This document shows, in pieces, positions 43,965 to 56,904 of a stretch of DNA of 64,000 bases. The notes below the pieces were generated by a model that saw only the letters and a list, made by a program, of their open reading frames with translations, did not search any database and had not been told where the DNA came from. How positions within the stretch are numbered: the stretch's first letter is position 1; each line of letters begins with the position of its first letter. Made by a program: the position numbers and the translations under genes. Origin of the DNA: Sipunculus nudus (taxonomy: Eukaryota > Annelida > Sipuncula > Golfingiida > Sipunculidae); the NCBI GenBank assembly GCA_026874595.1, contig CM049307.1:49751178-49815177 (forward strand), given 5' to 3'.

Positions 43965-46900
43965 AACTCCAAGAAATTGGAAAGGTAATAAAATAAATCA
44001 CATGGTCATTTAAGGTAACATTCCTACAAAGATTTCTCCTCTTATCACAAGAAAGAATCCAAATGGAAACAGCACTTTGTATTGCCAAAAAAAAGCCTGC
44101 CTTGGTGATAAAGTTAAGCAAATCCATCCTCTGAATTTAATCAACACTTAAACCTCAAGAATGTGAGATCCCAGATAAAAAAAAAACAAAAATGAGGACA
44201 CATGATTACAATTATAATAAAACGGCTGTTTTAACTTACTTTCATTGCGCTTATGGCCTATTGTGTTTCGTTTGCAATGAGGTAGTTATCGTTCTGTATC
44301 TGTGAAGGGGGGGGGGGAGCGATGGGGGTGGAGGAAGGCGGGAAGTATCCTGTCGCCTAAAAAATACGTTGTGGATTCGGCGCCACATCAGAGCCATAAT
44401 CGCTTAAATATATGCAGCTTTTATTACCGAGAGGAAATAAAAAAATAGATATTCTACCCCAAGTTATACCATAATTTTGCTAGTCTATACATCAGTTTCA
44501 ACAATGAACGATAAATCATTTAAATATTTCTTACACCGCAAACTTAATCAGAGAGTAATAATAAAAAAAAAGATTTTTTTCTATGAGAAATAAACAGTAC
44601 GAATAACGTTACCACACCTCTACGACAATGCAATACTTAAACAAACATGTACGAAGATGTAATGGAACAGTGGTCGACTCTATATATGAAAAGGTACAAA
44701 ACTGAAATAAAATTGAAATATTATCTGAAATGTCCGATTGTAAAGCTATAATGTAAAACAACGTAATTGTCCATACGTTAAGTACAAGTGCCTCCGAGGG
44801 AAACTTATCGGAAACGTATCGTTGGGTATTATATTGCCTGAGTTTTCTTTTGACGTAGCCGTTAATAAATTACAGTGTGTGTGTCATAACTTTACTCAAA
44901 TCCACGCACTAGCACAGAAGTTAATAGGAAGTTACACTGTAATGCCAAGCCACCCTTTGAAGTCAGGGCAATGCTACACAGATATATATGCACACGCCCA
45001 ACCATGCATTTTCCAAGATTATCAACCTTTCAATCCACCCTAGATAAGTTTTTGGAAAATCTCAGATTGGCTAATAGCCTATTATTGTACCACAGGACAG
45101 AGATTTCAGCCTTCAACCCTTTTTAACGTGGCGTTACGAGCTTGTTGGATTGTAAAGCAGGGGTTATGTGAATCTGATGTATTCAGTGGCGCGCACACTC
45201 ACTGCCGTATTATGGTCTTGTGGTAGTTTATCTTACTCTGTCAGGTCGTAAAGGTTTATATAGGTCGTTTATTATTCAGTGGTTCTACATCTTTATCCCC
45301 TTTTCGTATCTCCCTTGGCAGCCGCTAATGCTTTTAAGATTTGCAGGTACTCTGTATATATGGATAAATTATATAACTTATGTATGGTTCTTTGACCGTA
45401 TCACATAAGTGTATTATCCAGCGCAGATGTTCCGCACGTAGATCTATACGTCTATAGTGGTATTGAAAACGTTCATTGAAAAAAAATTAATGACGGCCTG
45501 GCCAGTCCACGGCCACAGCTAAGATGGATACATTTATCCGATACCCCTTTTCATCCGTTTTTTCTTCTTTTAATTAAAACACCTATCGGTCTCTGATCAG
45601 GATATATTAAAAAAATACATGGTCATTTCTCTTTGTGGGCGCTAAAATTAGTCACAGAGCTTTACCACTATTTTCTCTGCGTACATACATTGACTGTATG
45701 TGCACAGTCTTCCGTACAAGCCGACCTGCCAGATGCCCAAGTTACTTAACCATTAATAATTCATGCCAAGATCAGTTGCTCGATGAACAATCTAGTAAGT
45801 GTATCTGGGCTGGTAAACCAATGTTGGTGATGAGTACTTGCAATAGTATTTCACATTTACATGATAAGGCGATATGGGAATAAACAACCGACATAATTTA
45901 TTTTGCTATATCCACTATAGATAATCCAGATCTCTGTCATCAGAAACGCCTTTCGGTCAGTATGATTATTACCAGAATTTTAAATCCAAATACTTAATGC
46001 ACGCTGCTCCCGTTGCGTTTCACCCACCCCGTTAGACTAAACCTTCAATGATAAAATGTAACATATATACCGGCTTGCTTTTGGGACACCAACGAAATAC
46101 ATCCCCGAACATTATTGTGCATCGAAAAGAAAAATAAAGTTACTATTCACTTCCTTAAATCTTCTTCCTTAGAGATGAATCTGGTTGGATTTAAAGTTGA
46201 AAACTAAACTTGAGGTGTAATATGTGACATGGCATGACACAGTCAAACTTTATATTTGTTTGATCAATTTATTTTTTCTCCTTCTTCTCTCGTTGTGAAG
46301 ATATATGTCGTATAACACTGACTATTATTGCTGTATTTTGCACTATCCTACACGGGAATTCTTTGATCTGCAATCCAAAAATTGGTGCCAGGGATACATA
46401 TAATGCATTTATGTATATTCATAATTCGGTAAAGTGAAGTGGTATTAACGTTATATCACAATGTATATATTTGTCGATTCTGGAGTCCTGTCCTGTCCAG
46501 TTTAACCGAGGTACATGTTTAACATGAATATATGATTCATACGTTTTTAAAAATATTACTTTCAGTTTATGGTAGCACTATAAATTAAATCAAAGCGTGT
46601 ATCAAAAGTATGTTAATAACTTTATTAAAGTACGGTCATAGAAGACTGGTCGCCAAGCCTTTCCCAGGCAACCCTGAATGAGGCTGTTCCTATATTTTGC
46701 TTATAACATATTGCTATCTCTACAAATCGGGTAAGAAAGATATTGTCTTTTATTTTGCTACTTTTTTTACATTTCTCTACTTCCATGAAGGAATTTTTTT
46801 ATTGTGGCAAAAATTAAATTTCTTAGTTTTCTGCGTGTGGTCGAATCAGACAGAAATCCCTTAATCTTTTCTTTCTCGCAATAATTTCTTTATCAGTGAG

Positions 46901-48580
46901 AACAAACATTTCCTTTGTCGCAGAGTAGAAATAAATGATGCAGTTTTCTCGTTAATCATGACATTCTCTTTTTCTTTGGGGGTTTCACCGCTTAATGAGC
47001 TTCTGACAAGAAAGCCGCCTCTGAACTGTTTCCCTCCCGTGGCGTTCCTAATCAGTTGAAAGATGTTTGCATTTGATGCATTTAACATTATCCCTAGGAG
47101 TCCAGGAATTTGTAAACAAGTTTCCTGTGTATAAAACAAGTGCTGAACTTGGAACCCTGTGGGATGGCAAAAAGGAGGAGGAAAAAAGGAGAAAGCCACC
47201 AGTTTTTAAACAAAGAGGCCACCGTTAGGTTTCCTCATTCTCGATCACAACGTACGTCTGAAAGTGACGGATAATACCCCTAAAGAGGTCAAAATAATTG
47301 CAGAGTTGTCTCTTATAGCGCATATTCAAGGTATCTATAATTATTAAATATACCTTTTATACATTTATAAGTTATGTATTTGATAAATTATATAATCAAT
47401 CTAAAAAGTGATATTCATACACGTCTTTGTAGGCAGGGTGACGTGATTTCGCAGATTTTAATTATCTACTCCTGTGCGACATGCTTTGGTGTAACAAGCT
47501 CCCTATATTCCCACTCACCCATTTTGATTATAAGGCAACGCTTACATTATATCATTGTAAAACAGAGTATCTTCCGGGTTTACGTCTTCTTTGTCGTAGG
47601 CCGAGTCCAGCAATACGATTTAACCCCTCCTGAGGTATGCGTTTTATCTGAGCTTTCTTTACAACAGTTCGAGACGTTGTTGCGAAATGGATTGTGACCA
47701 ATAAAACACGTATATGCCAGAATATTGGTGTTGGCCTAAGGCTTGTCAAAAAAGGAAGGTACTCATACTCTTTGTTATTCATACTCTTATCAAAACAAAA
47801 TGCCTGATGGCTCTCCTGAATTAAACCTTGTGAACACAATTGGGTTGGCAAGATAACCAGACAATGGAGATATAACATATAGAGCTTATTTAAGACTTAT
47901 TTAATTATTTAAAATTATGTGCACTTCCCCTGGTAATACCATGTTTTATCAAGTCAATATATCACTGCTAATAGTTATATCAATCAATCAAAACATTGGC
48001 AGCTTATTAAGAAAAGGAATTCTATGATACAGAGGTATTTATAACAAAGTTAGTGTCCTAAGGAAGAAAAATATTACTTGAGCGAATATTAGCTATAGAT
48101 GTCTCGAAATAAAAGGTTAAATATACACAATGTTTGTTCATTCACAAAAAAAGACATGTTTAAAAAAGACAAGTTTGTTATAGTTAGAATTTATTTCAGT
48201 ACTAGATTATATTGGTAGATGTTGAAATAATAAAATGGGACAATAGAGACAACCTATTTAAACAACTGACAGGTGAGTCCTTATGGTTACTGGTATTATG
48301 GTATATGTTATTCAACTTTTTACGGTCATGTTACTTTTCGTTGAAAGATTGGCTCTTTCCCTCTTGCCCATTTATTGAGAGCGAATTTATTACACAACAA
48401 ACATTTTTGTCAAGAGAAGGGAAAGCTAGGCTTGTTATGTCTAATTATATACAGATTTAATTTCCTGGGGGATTCTTAGATGTCACCCGTAGAACAAAGT
48501 AGCATGTGTTACCACAAGAGTTTCAAACACGTAACTGTTGTTGTGTTCAGTTTTTTGGAGCAGCAATATACCTTCCCAAA
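43965..48580 (+). repeat. Segmental duplication Y
   Basis: Paralogue of X (to about 48120) and of X2 (48120-48580). Anchors are listed under X. It lacks the 32.66-33.05-kb insertion. The 112-codon minus-strand frame 46861-47199, the 107-codon frame 47374-47697 and the 108-codon minus-strand frame 47552-47878 are among the longer frames of the window, but X has indels and stops at the matching places. I do not call genes. Confidence 0.85.
44307..44317 (+). repeat. Poly(G)11 tract, paralogous to 31774
   Basis: Eleven G followed by a G-rich stretch to 44345, at the place aligned with the poly(G)16 of X. Confidence 0.88.
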
Positions 48581-48599
48581 TACAAAGAAGATGTAGCGA

Positions 48600-51050
48600 G
48601 GTGCTATCATATCATGTAATTCAGTGTGAAACCATCATCAATTTATGTTTCTTTGTGGCTGAATCAAATCAATTCATACACTTGTAAGAAAATTACACCT
48701 TTACCGTGCAGAATAAATGTTATAAATGAACCAAGGGACAACGTGTGGACTCCATGTAGTAAAACATCTACCGAACAACCTGTCATCTTCATCTGATTAA
48801 ACTGCGTTATATCAAAACGCAAAAAAAGGTGTATTGCGCATACAATTATTAAAAGTAATACTATACTGTCCTCGAGACAATAAGGTCAAATTCCTACGAA
48901 ATTATTTTCGGAAGTTTGAAGTTATCCTCTTTCTATCATTAATGCTGAATCTGATATTCTTCTCTGTCCACCAAACAATTGTTCTTTACATCCTCCTATT
49001 AATTATGTAAACTGATTCGAATTATTGTGAGAGAATGAGACTTCCCTTTGTCGAACTGAATAAAATAACAAATTCATCAGATCGGCTTCTGCAGAATACA
49101 AGTGGAAACTCTAAACGTTTTCGCTTGTCTCTTAATAAAACCAGTTTCTATGACCTTGAATGAGGACGAATTAAGCGGAATTACTTATGTCAAATAGATT
49201 ACAATTACAAAATGAGTTTTAATCTATAACGTTCATATAAAAGATCATTATTCCAAATCCCACTGATGATCAGAACACATTTACAGTAACAATGCAATTT
49301 ATTTATTATTTTATTTATTAGCAAATGTATATACAGGGTGACATATTCAGGCATAGCCTGATCTTATACAAGGCCTTGCTTATATTACAATGAACTAAAA
49401 ATTTGGGAAGAGGTAAAAATTCAAGCAATAATGTAAAATAACATATGTACAATATTAGATGATTTCACAAAAAATTCTAGATGTCACGTTTGTTAATAGC
49501 AAGAGGTGATTAAGCTAAGATGGATGCAAATCATCTGAGCTATAGTGTTAACTCCTTGCCCTTTTTCGTCATCTTACGACAAAACAACAGTAAAACAAGG
49601 AAATATTTTTATCAACCATTAGTTAGTTTTGATCTATCTAATTCCTAGGCTTCGATACGTGTATGTTCAGCCGATATAATTTTCTCCAAAGCAACAACAA
49701 CCCATCTGCTGATGCCTGGATTACATCACATATGTGTCTTTCAAAATATGTTATCTGTCATCAATCTGTGTTAGAGGTATACTGCTTTCCAACAAAAAAA
49801 AAACCAAGATTAATGACATCAAATTATGTCAGAATATTACTGTATATATATGTATGGACGATTACTGCAAAATGTAATATAAATATGATTTAAAATGCAT
49901 TATATTTGAAATGACAAACATCACGGAATATTCATATTAATAGACACCGCATAAATTATTCATGTTTTTATTAATTGCTTTCGTGATGCTCTCCTGTTAT
50001 TTGGCTTTTCATTGAAAAGCATTCATCAGTGTCACAAGATAAGGACTGACCACACCCGTGGTACCTTGGTTACGTATGCGTATCAGAACAGGTCTCATAT
50101 GTAACTCATTTCTCCAGGAAGCACATGCAAACTGTATAGGAAAACCTTTTAATTTGGCACTCTGCAATGCATTTCATTTAAAATTCTTTGAAATGACTAA
50201 CAAATAGCAAAATGTGCATTATAGGTATCTGTAAAACCATTTGTTCTGCCTCCATTCCATACTTATGTCTTATATTAATCAGAACACATTGTATCAGTAC
50301 TTTCAAACTTCAGTAACCATTAGTCATTAGTTTAAAACGATCAAGCCTCTGGTAAAAAGATTTAGAAGTCAAAATAATTTCCAAGAATATCACACTCTTT
50401 GTTATAAATTATAGTGTAGAGACAGCTTTATTTAGTTACAGTGCACTGCGAATTAGAAAGAGAGAAATAAAAATTACAATTAAACTTATTAAATTCCTTT
50501 TCAGTTAAGGCCATTCATATTGATAACTGTGGTTTGTGTTATAATGTTCCATTCGGTATTTTAGCAATGATTTATAGTTTTATTGTTTATAATTTCACAG
50601 AAAGTCATTGCCTAAGAGAACAAGTGTACTTTATTTCAGCAATACAATCGATATGTCGCATTTCTTTAATGTTATACCAGGACTACTATACACATTTTGG
50701 CTAGGCTTCTCTCTTATGTAATTAGCGTTTTTAGCGTGATTTGTTTGTGTTGTTTGACACGAAAGAATTCTCGAGGTAACTCATTCCATCATACCATTTT
50801 GCTATCTCGTATTTAAAACCATAAAGTAATTTACATTGTAAAGGTCCAAGCGATCCGACTTATGTATTTATCTTATTATTTGTTTTTCTACAAACATAAT
50901 AGATATGTGAATACATCATATCATTAATTTGCAAAGCAAGCTTTTTTTAGCATGTGACATTACTGTTTGAGCATTGACATGATTAATTTACAGCTGATCT
51001 ACATGTGACGCATATTGACTTCTGTACGGGGCTACTTCATCAAAAAGCAA
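48600..51050. other. No recognised gene; small repeat fragment inside
   Basis: AT-rich sequence. 49300-49400 contains a TATATACAGGGTGACATA phrase with paired AGGC motifs that might be an old retroposon end. 49527-49575 is a separate fragment (next entry). Nothing else is recognised. Confidence 0.45.
49527..49575 (+). repeat. Fragment of the 37353-type repeat head
   Basis: CATCTGAGCTATAGTGTTAACTCCTTG here matches CATCTGAGCTATAGTGATCACTCCTTG at 37374. It is followed by CCCTTTTTCGTC where the other has TCCGTCGTCCGTC. It is the right arm of the hairpin plus the start of the GTCC run only. Confidence 0.65.
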
Positions 51051-51540
51051 AATACTAACACGGTAACATAGACCTAACGCCATTTCGGCCCTCCCACACG
51101 AGCATCAGAGTGCCTTTAAATCTTGTATAGACGGTCGTACTGCAAGGCTTCTTAGCTTACGGCACGCTGTCTTTTAAAATAAACCAGACAACGCGTTAGA
51201 AATGTTTGTGTACTTTTTAACAACTCTTGCAGTATACGATAAAATTATTTTAAACTGAGTATATTGGTAAATCTTTAATCTCCATGTTTCTTGAATTTCT
51301 GATCGCATGAACGCAAGCATATTCTCCTTGGGTTACTAGACGATAGCTTACTATAGTACGCCACACTTCAGTTGACCTCTTCCCATAGAGAAAAATTTAC
51401 CCTTTCATTTGTGAGCTCAAATTTATTCGTTTATGTCTTTTAATGCATCATTCGCGGCATTCATACCATGGTAATGATGTAAAAGGATGGATGTTAGTTG
51501 CAGTGCTCTCCCGCGATTTTTTCTTTCTCCCTCTATCTCG

Positions 51541-51546
51541 CTCTCT

Positions 51547-51590
<44 letters not shown>
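51541..51590. repeat. (CT)25 microsatellite in P1
   Basis: A 50-bp CT tract preceded by CT-rich sequence from about 51525, in the position equivalent to the P0 tract. The 91-codon minus-strand frame is a poly(Arg-Glu) artefact. Confidence 0.93.
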
Positions 51591-51594
<4 letters not shown>

Positions 51595-52362
51595 ATGGCT
51601 GTGTTTCCAAAATAGGTCGTGACTCGTGAGCATCTTATATATCTTGGTATACCATATTCTTTTTTTACTTGACCAAAACAAATCCCTGCTCCAATATGAT
51701 CGTTTTTGCTGTTTAACTAACACCCGAGACTGGGCTAAGTCGCCGATGAGCAGATCTATTCAAACGAAAAGTAAAACTGTGTATGAAACATAGACGCATC
51801 AATAACTTAAATGTCATCTGTAATGGGGGAAAAAGAGATTTTTTTAAAGTTGTTCTATACTTTCGGTAAATAGAAATATCGTAAACCTTTTCTGACTGAC
51901 ATTTCAAATACTAATATTGCCAGAACTGATTTTTTTATTCTCTTTTTTCCCCAAAGGGACATCTTTCCGCAGACAACGGAGCTGAGCTGAATAACCTTCA
52001 TGTATTCCTCGGTGTTCTTTATACAAGAGTTGCACAAGCCTTTGAAGGTTTAGATAAATCATCCAGCCGGACATTATAAAATCTCATTTGCTTTGAGGGA
52101 TTGTAAATCCTAGTATCTTCGTATTTGATTTTTTGCTGAATCGGTAAACTTTGTCACACTTTGTTTAGAATTCGCCTTATTTTTCCATTAGCTAAAAGTG
52201 ATGTCGAGGAGGCTTCTTACATTACTTCTCCCGCATAACAGATTTATGTCATATTTTAAAAGATTTTTTGACAAATAGTTCATGTATATTTTAAAATTTA
52301 TATCTTACAGAATCATTTCGTGTGGGTAGGTATTTTAATCTTCATATTTTTAATATGAAGTT

Positions 52363-52465
52363 AATATATAAATATATATATATGGGTTTATATATATGTG
52401 TATATTTATATTTATGCATATATATGGCATATTATTATATATATAATATATTATAAAAATATAGA
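52363..52465. repeat. Complex AT-rich low-complexity tract
   Basis: Interrupted TA/TATG/TTATA repeats over about 100 bp, lacking a P2 counterpart. Confidence 0.8.
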
Positions 52466-53006
52466 AATTATATTTAAACATTAACAAGATGGTTTCATGC
52501 CTCCGGCATCTAGGTGCTTAGTCATATACGTTATTTCCCTTAAACATGATATATTAATAATGTTACGTTTATCATTTGGTGATCTTACTTACAGTAAAAT
52601 TAAAACACTTCAATTTACGAAACCTGTGTCTCGTCCCATACATTAATGCATATCAGCGGTTCAAAGGGTGACAGTTAGCCAACTTTTTTATTTAAACCGT
52701 TTTATTAATGTATAAAATATGTGTCTCTCTTTAATGGATTCAAAATGTTAAGTGAGGTTTTTTTTTCACTGTATGAATATATCATATGGATTATGTTTGT
52801 TAGCAGTTGCACATTTTACCATCTTTTTTGCCAAGTATTCCAATTGATATTTTGCAACCCCGGTCAGGTAAAACTTAAAAAAAATATTTGTTAATTCTAG
52901 GAGCTGGATCTTTAAATACGAAGATGACACTTTATATTTAACAGGTGTCTTTTTCATTGCCAACGGAGACGTGCGAGTTGGCCAGGCCCACGTGTGGGGA
53001 CTGACG

Positions 53007-53745
53007 TGTAGAAACACAGCTCTCATGCCAATCTGGAATTTTCTGGGCTGGACGCGCTCTATGGGCGCGTGTCTTGTATTGTTCTTTTGGCGCGTGTGTA
53101 TTATGTATTGTTGGTTTTTTTTATTGTTCGTGAAATAGGGGTTTCTGGGCTTTGGGGTGAAAGGTTATAAATAGGGGCTGTGGTTTAGAGCCGAAGGGGA
53201 GGAGAGTGAAATATTCCAGCGTACACGGAAGAATGTAAGTTTGTGGACCTTTCCGATAACTGCAGCAGTTATAGATCCTTTTCGATTAACGGATTTTATA
53301 TAGTCTGCAGTTTGCTTTTGGGATTACTGCCAGAACTTCACTTTTGGATTACAACAGATTGATTTTGTGATTGAATTAGACTATTACTCTCTGAGAAGAT
53401 TTATGTGGTCTGTTCATCTGGATTATACGTTTTAAAGGACTTGTTGTCACTGTGACAGTGGCGGTATCCAGGTACTGTACACTTTATTAATTAAACTGTG
53501 AATTTGTATTGATTTGCTGTTGCACTGTTGTTATGCTGTGTAATTATATTGATTTAGTGTATTGTAATGTTAGGATTGTTTTAAGTATAAATTATAATTA
53601 TCGGTTAAAAAAAATTCTTTGACTTCTTTATTCATTCCTCAAGACATTTCACGCTGCTTAGTGTTACAGGATCTGATTTTTTTCTCCATAACAAAATAAA
53701 TGCTCGTCACGACTACTTGATCTGTTTTTTTAAGGTTCCGTAACA
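53007..53745 (+). mobile_element. Probable solo LTR of an LTR retrotransposon (with PBS-like sequence following)
   Basis: A GC-richer island contains GGTTATAAATAGGGGC, a strong TATA box at 53166-53173, about 160 bp after a TGTAGAAAC start candidate. It is followed by a transcribed-looking region and AATAAA at 53695-53700. The 3' end reads CCGTAACA, and TGGTGTCGCAGT at 53754 resembles a tRNA primer-binding site (these begin TGG, complementary to the CCA end). No gag or pol frame follows, and no second LTR lies in the window. It is thus a 5' LTR with a lost body, or a solo LTR. P2 lacks the segment. The exact left end is uncertain. Confidence 0.5.
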
Positions 53746-56429
53746 ACATTTACTGGTGTCGCAGTAAAAAATATGGTTAACATAGTTGATTTATCACATT
53801 TCTTAAAATGTCTGGGATTGAAAATTTCAGGCAGTCATGCACAAATCAAACTAGATTCTCACTCTAAACCGGTCTTTTCATCTTAATGTCTCTGGAATCT
53901 AGCCTCAGGGATTGATGGTTGTAGATTTCCATAGCTGGTTCTCTCACTGTCTGGTACGATGGTTACCTGCAGTCGTTGATGACCATTAATGAACTAATAC
54001 AATGATTTTTGTGAAAGATAACCACAAAGGCTTAATTGTAGGAGACAGGTAGGCTTAGAATCACAGGTCTCGCTTCTGTAAACTTTGGCAAAGATTTATT
54101 CCTATTGGACATTTTATTTCTTGCAAGTGCCCTGTTTTGTCAACGTGATGGAACTAGCAACTGCTTATTTTTGCTCCAGCAAACCACCTCCATTTTGTAT
54201 GCTTGGTAAAATACTTTTATCTAAGTAAATATATCAGGCAGGATAACATTTTGGTTTTGGACTTAACTATAAATATATACCACACTACACGGGTCCTTGT
54301 GATTAACCACTCAACCATAGACTCCGGTTAATAATACCTGCTTGTTTAATGGAGGAACATAACCTTGGATATGTGTCAAATAAAGTTACTGATGCCTAAT
54401 TTCTTCTCTGCCTTACACTTAAAAGTAACACATTTCCTTCTTATATTTTTAATAAATGAATCGGTGTGATTTCGTATCTCTTGTTCAGAAAAAATTGATG
54501 AACCTTTACCACAAATATCCCAAGGCTTATGGAGTGTAACATAATTGTTCTATGCTAAAATAGTATGTAAAATGTGTCGCTCATATCCTGTTGTACGGTC
54601 ATCCAAACTATGGTGACGTAACCTTTAATGCATAATACAGCATAAACTACTCGAATCATCCATACAGGACAATATAGCCATATATGATATATCCATGGTC
54701 GGTCACAGATTGTAGTGAAAAATTCCTCAAGTTACACTGTTTATAACGGAAGATGCCCATTTATACCTCAGGTAATATCACACTAAATCACAAATGGCGC
54801 TTGGTTAATCACGTTTCGAGACGTAAATTACTAAAACAAATATTAGAATCCCATAAGAGACCGCCGGAAAGTGGGAGATATAGCCCTCTGTCTGAATTCA
54901 ATATCTGCTTGAAAGCCGACCAATGTATTGTCCAGAGGCACTTTGGAATCTACATAGAAGTAATCTTCTTGGACAAAAATAATCACATTTCTGTTTTATA
55001 TTAAAGGTATATGATTCAGCAGAAGACAGATCTGTGTGCATCAATATATCTGCGTATTTTGAGCATATGAAATAAAACATTAGCCAAGAAGCGATGGTCC
55101 ATGAAGTGATGTTTTGACATTCAAAGACTCATCAACCGGTTCATTCAAATGATCAAACGAGATGATTTTGACAGTTATTTTATATTCCGACTAAGGGACA
55201 ACTAAGTGATTCTCTGCATTCCAGAACGATATAAAAACACCGAAATGTACTTTGCCTAAAACAAAAATATTGATCTAGGATAAATGTTATTGTTATTTTA
55301 ACCGTGTCCCAATACAATGCCCACCGAGCATACCTAACGCAGCAACAGAATCAACGGTTTCATTATTTTCTTTTTCTTTTAAAGAGACAATATCTATCTG
55401 CTTGAACATATAAACCCTAGGAAACGGCTGTTTACGTTTAAAACAGAGACAAATAAAAAGTATATATTACCTCTACTGAAGCTGACAAGATTGCTTTGAG
55501 GTTTTTGCTTATATCAGAATATATCAGGTTTATGATTATGTCTCTTTACTGATCGACCGTCTTAAAACAAGAGTTTTGATAGTACAGACGCTTTTGTCCC
55601 AGATAACATCCCCAAATACATGTTTTCATCGACTTGAGCTTCAGTCGTTTCCATTTTCGCCTTTTTATTCATAGTTTAAATGTCACCAAACCCCCTCGAA
55701 AGAAATATATGTGTATATGATAATCGTCAATTAGTCTTTTTGTAGCCGAAGCCCGTTTAGGGTTCACAGGACTACCAGTAAAACTTCCAGGATGACAGGT
55801 AATGTTGTAATTTTAGATTTATACTTATTCCCGTAAACCGGTCTGGTATGCTGTTTCTGCTGCTATCATAAAAATAAAATAACCAAGTAAGTTTCCCTCG
55901 ACTGCATTTTTTAGCATTGCCTATATTTTGACTCGATTGACAATTTTTTTATTGGTAGGTGTTTACCTACTGCTGAAGACTACAGGTCGTGGTTAACAAT
56001 TATTTTGAGCATTATTTTATATTAAAATGGCATTTCTTGGAAATGTTTTCAATTGCCCGAGTTACACTTTGGAGCTAAAAGGTCTTTTCTTCGAACTCCT
56101 CCAGCGCCTCAATTGCATGGATAATGTTCAAGCCTCGTTGTAACCTCACAGGCTCGCTCTAGCTTCTTAGCGGAAGGTTATGACTTCTGAGTTATTCCTA
56201 ACCCCGTGCACATGGAATCTGAAATCTAAATAATAACATATTATAATTAGTGTATGGATATTTTAATCAATCCTAATTCAATATAGGGTGCCACCAACAG
56301 AACAAACCTCTTTCCTGTAAAAATAATAGAAGATAATACTTCCTTGAGCGACGCTTTCTGAAGAGTGCCAAGGCATGTTGGATAGATGGTGGTTACGTCA
56401 CAAGACTGGACATGACAGGTGAAAGGACC

Positions 56430-56452
56430 ATATATATACATGTATATGTATG

Positions 56453-56501
<49 letters not shown>
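56430..56501. repeat. (AT)n / (TATG)n microsatellite
   Basis: Interrupted TA/CATG repeats, then 40 bp of pure TA. The 118-codon minus-strand frame that crosses it (56247-56603) contains a long Ile-Tyr run and is an artefact. Confidence 0.93.
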
Positions 56502-56503
<2 letters not shown>

Positions 56504-56724
56504 GCACAGTCCATTTATTTGATAATAATTTAAAAATTATTATTATCAAGAAGTTTAAATAAAAATAAAAATGTATACAGTATAAAAATATCAAATAATA
56601 CAAGCTGCTAAAAAATAATTATTATTGAGTAAATAAAAAAGCTTACCCTACCAGCCCCCTTTATACACCCTGAAATTCTGTCTAAACTAGCTAGAACATA
56701 TTACTCGAGGCTAAATTTCTGCAA

Positions 56725-56900
56725 GTGTTACTAGTACATTTTTGTGCAGCGAAAGCACAAACCGTTAAATTCCAGAAGGGGCGGGTCCGGTCCGGTCCAG
56801 GGATAGGCGATCTGGTATTTCGTGTTGCCGGTCGGTCCAACCTAAAATTGTGTACAAGACCGATCCAAGCGTGCCGGTCCTCACCTCTACAAAATAACAT
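56725..56900 (-). mobile_element. GGTCC-rich fragment, possibly a hAT-like transposon end (tentative)
   Basis: Contains GGTCCGGTCCGGTCC (56786-56800), CCGGTCGGTCC and CCGGTCCTCACCTCTACAAA. Read on the minus strand, the last phrase starts TAGAGGTGAGGACCGG, a style of terminus found in some hAT elements. GC content is far above the flanks. No matching opposite end or target duplication is visible. Confidence 0.3.
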
Positions 56901-56904
56901 ATTT

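Larger units (their letters stand above)
51060..56060 (+). repeat. P1: second copy of the P family
   Basis: Aligns with P2 (59100-62040) through: the post-(CT)n segment (51591-52000 with 59175-59620); AGGCTTCTTACATTA near 52215 and 59799; TTTTAAAAGATTTT near 52254 and 59838; CAAATAAAGTTACTGA.G..TAATTT near 54375 and 60476; AACCTTTACCACA near 54503 and 60567; AATATTAGAA near 54839 and 60798; and ACTGATCGACCG near 55549 and 61480. About 1.7 kb (52350-54100) has no counterpart in P2 and contains an LTR. The left end 51060-51460 matches 21300-21690. Confidence 0.75.

Noticed and set aside
46861..47878. Cluster of 107-112-codon frames in Y
   Set aside because: Paralogue X aligns across the region but breaks each frame; overlapping frames on both strands are usual for chance.
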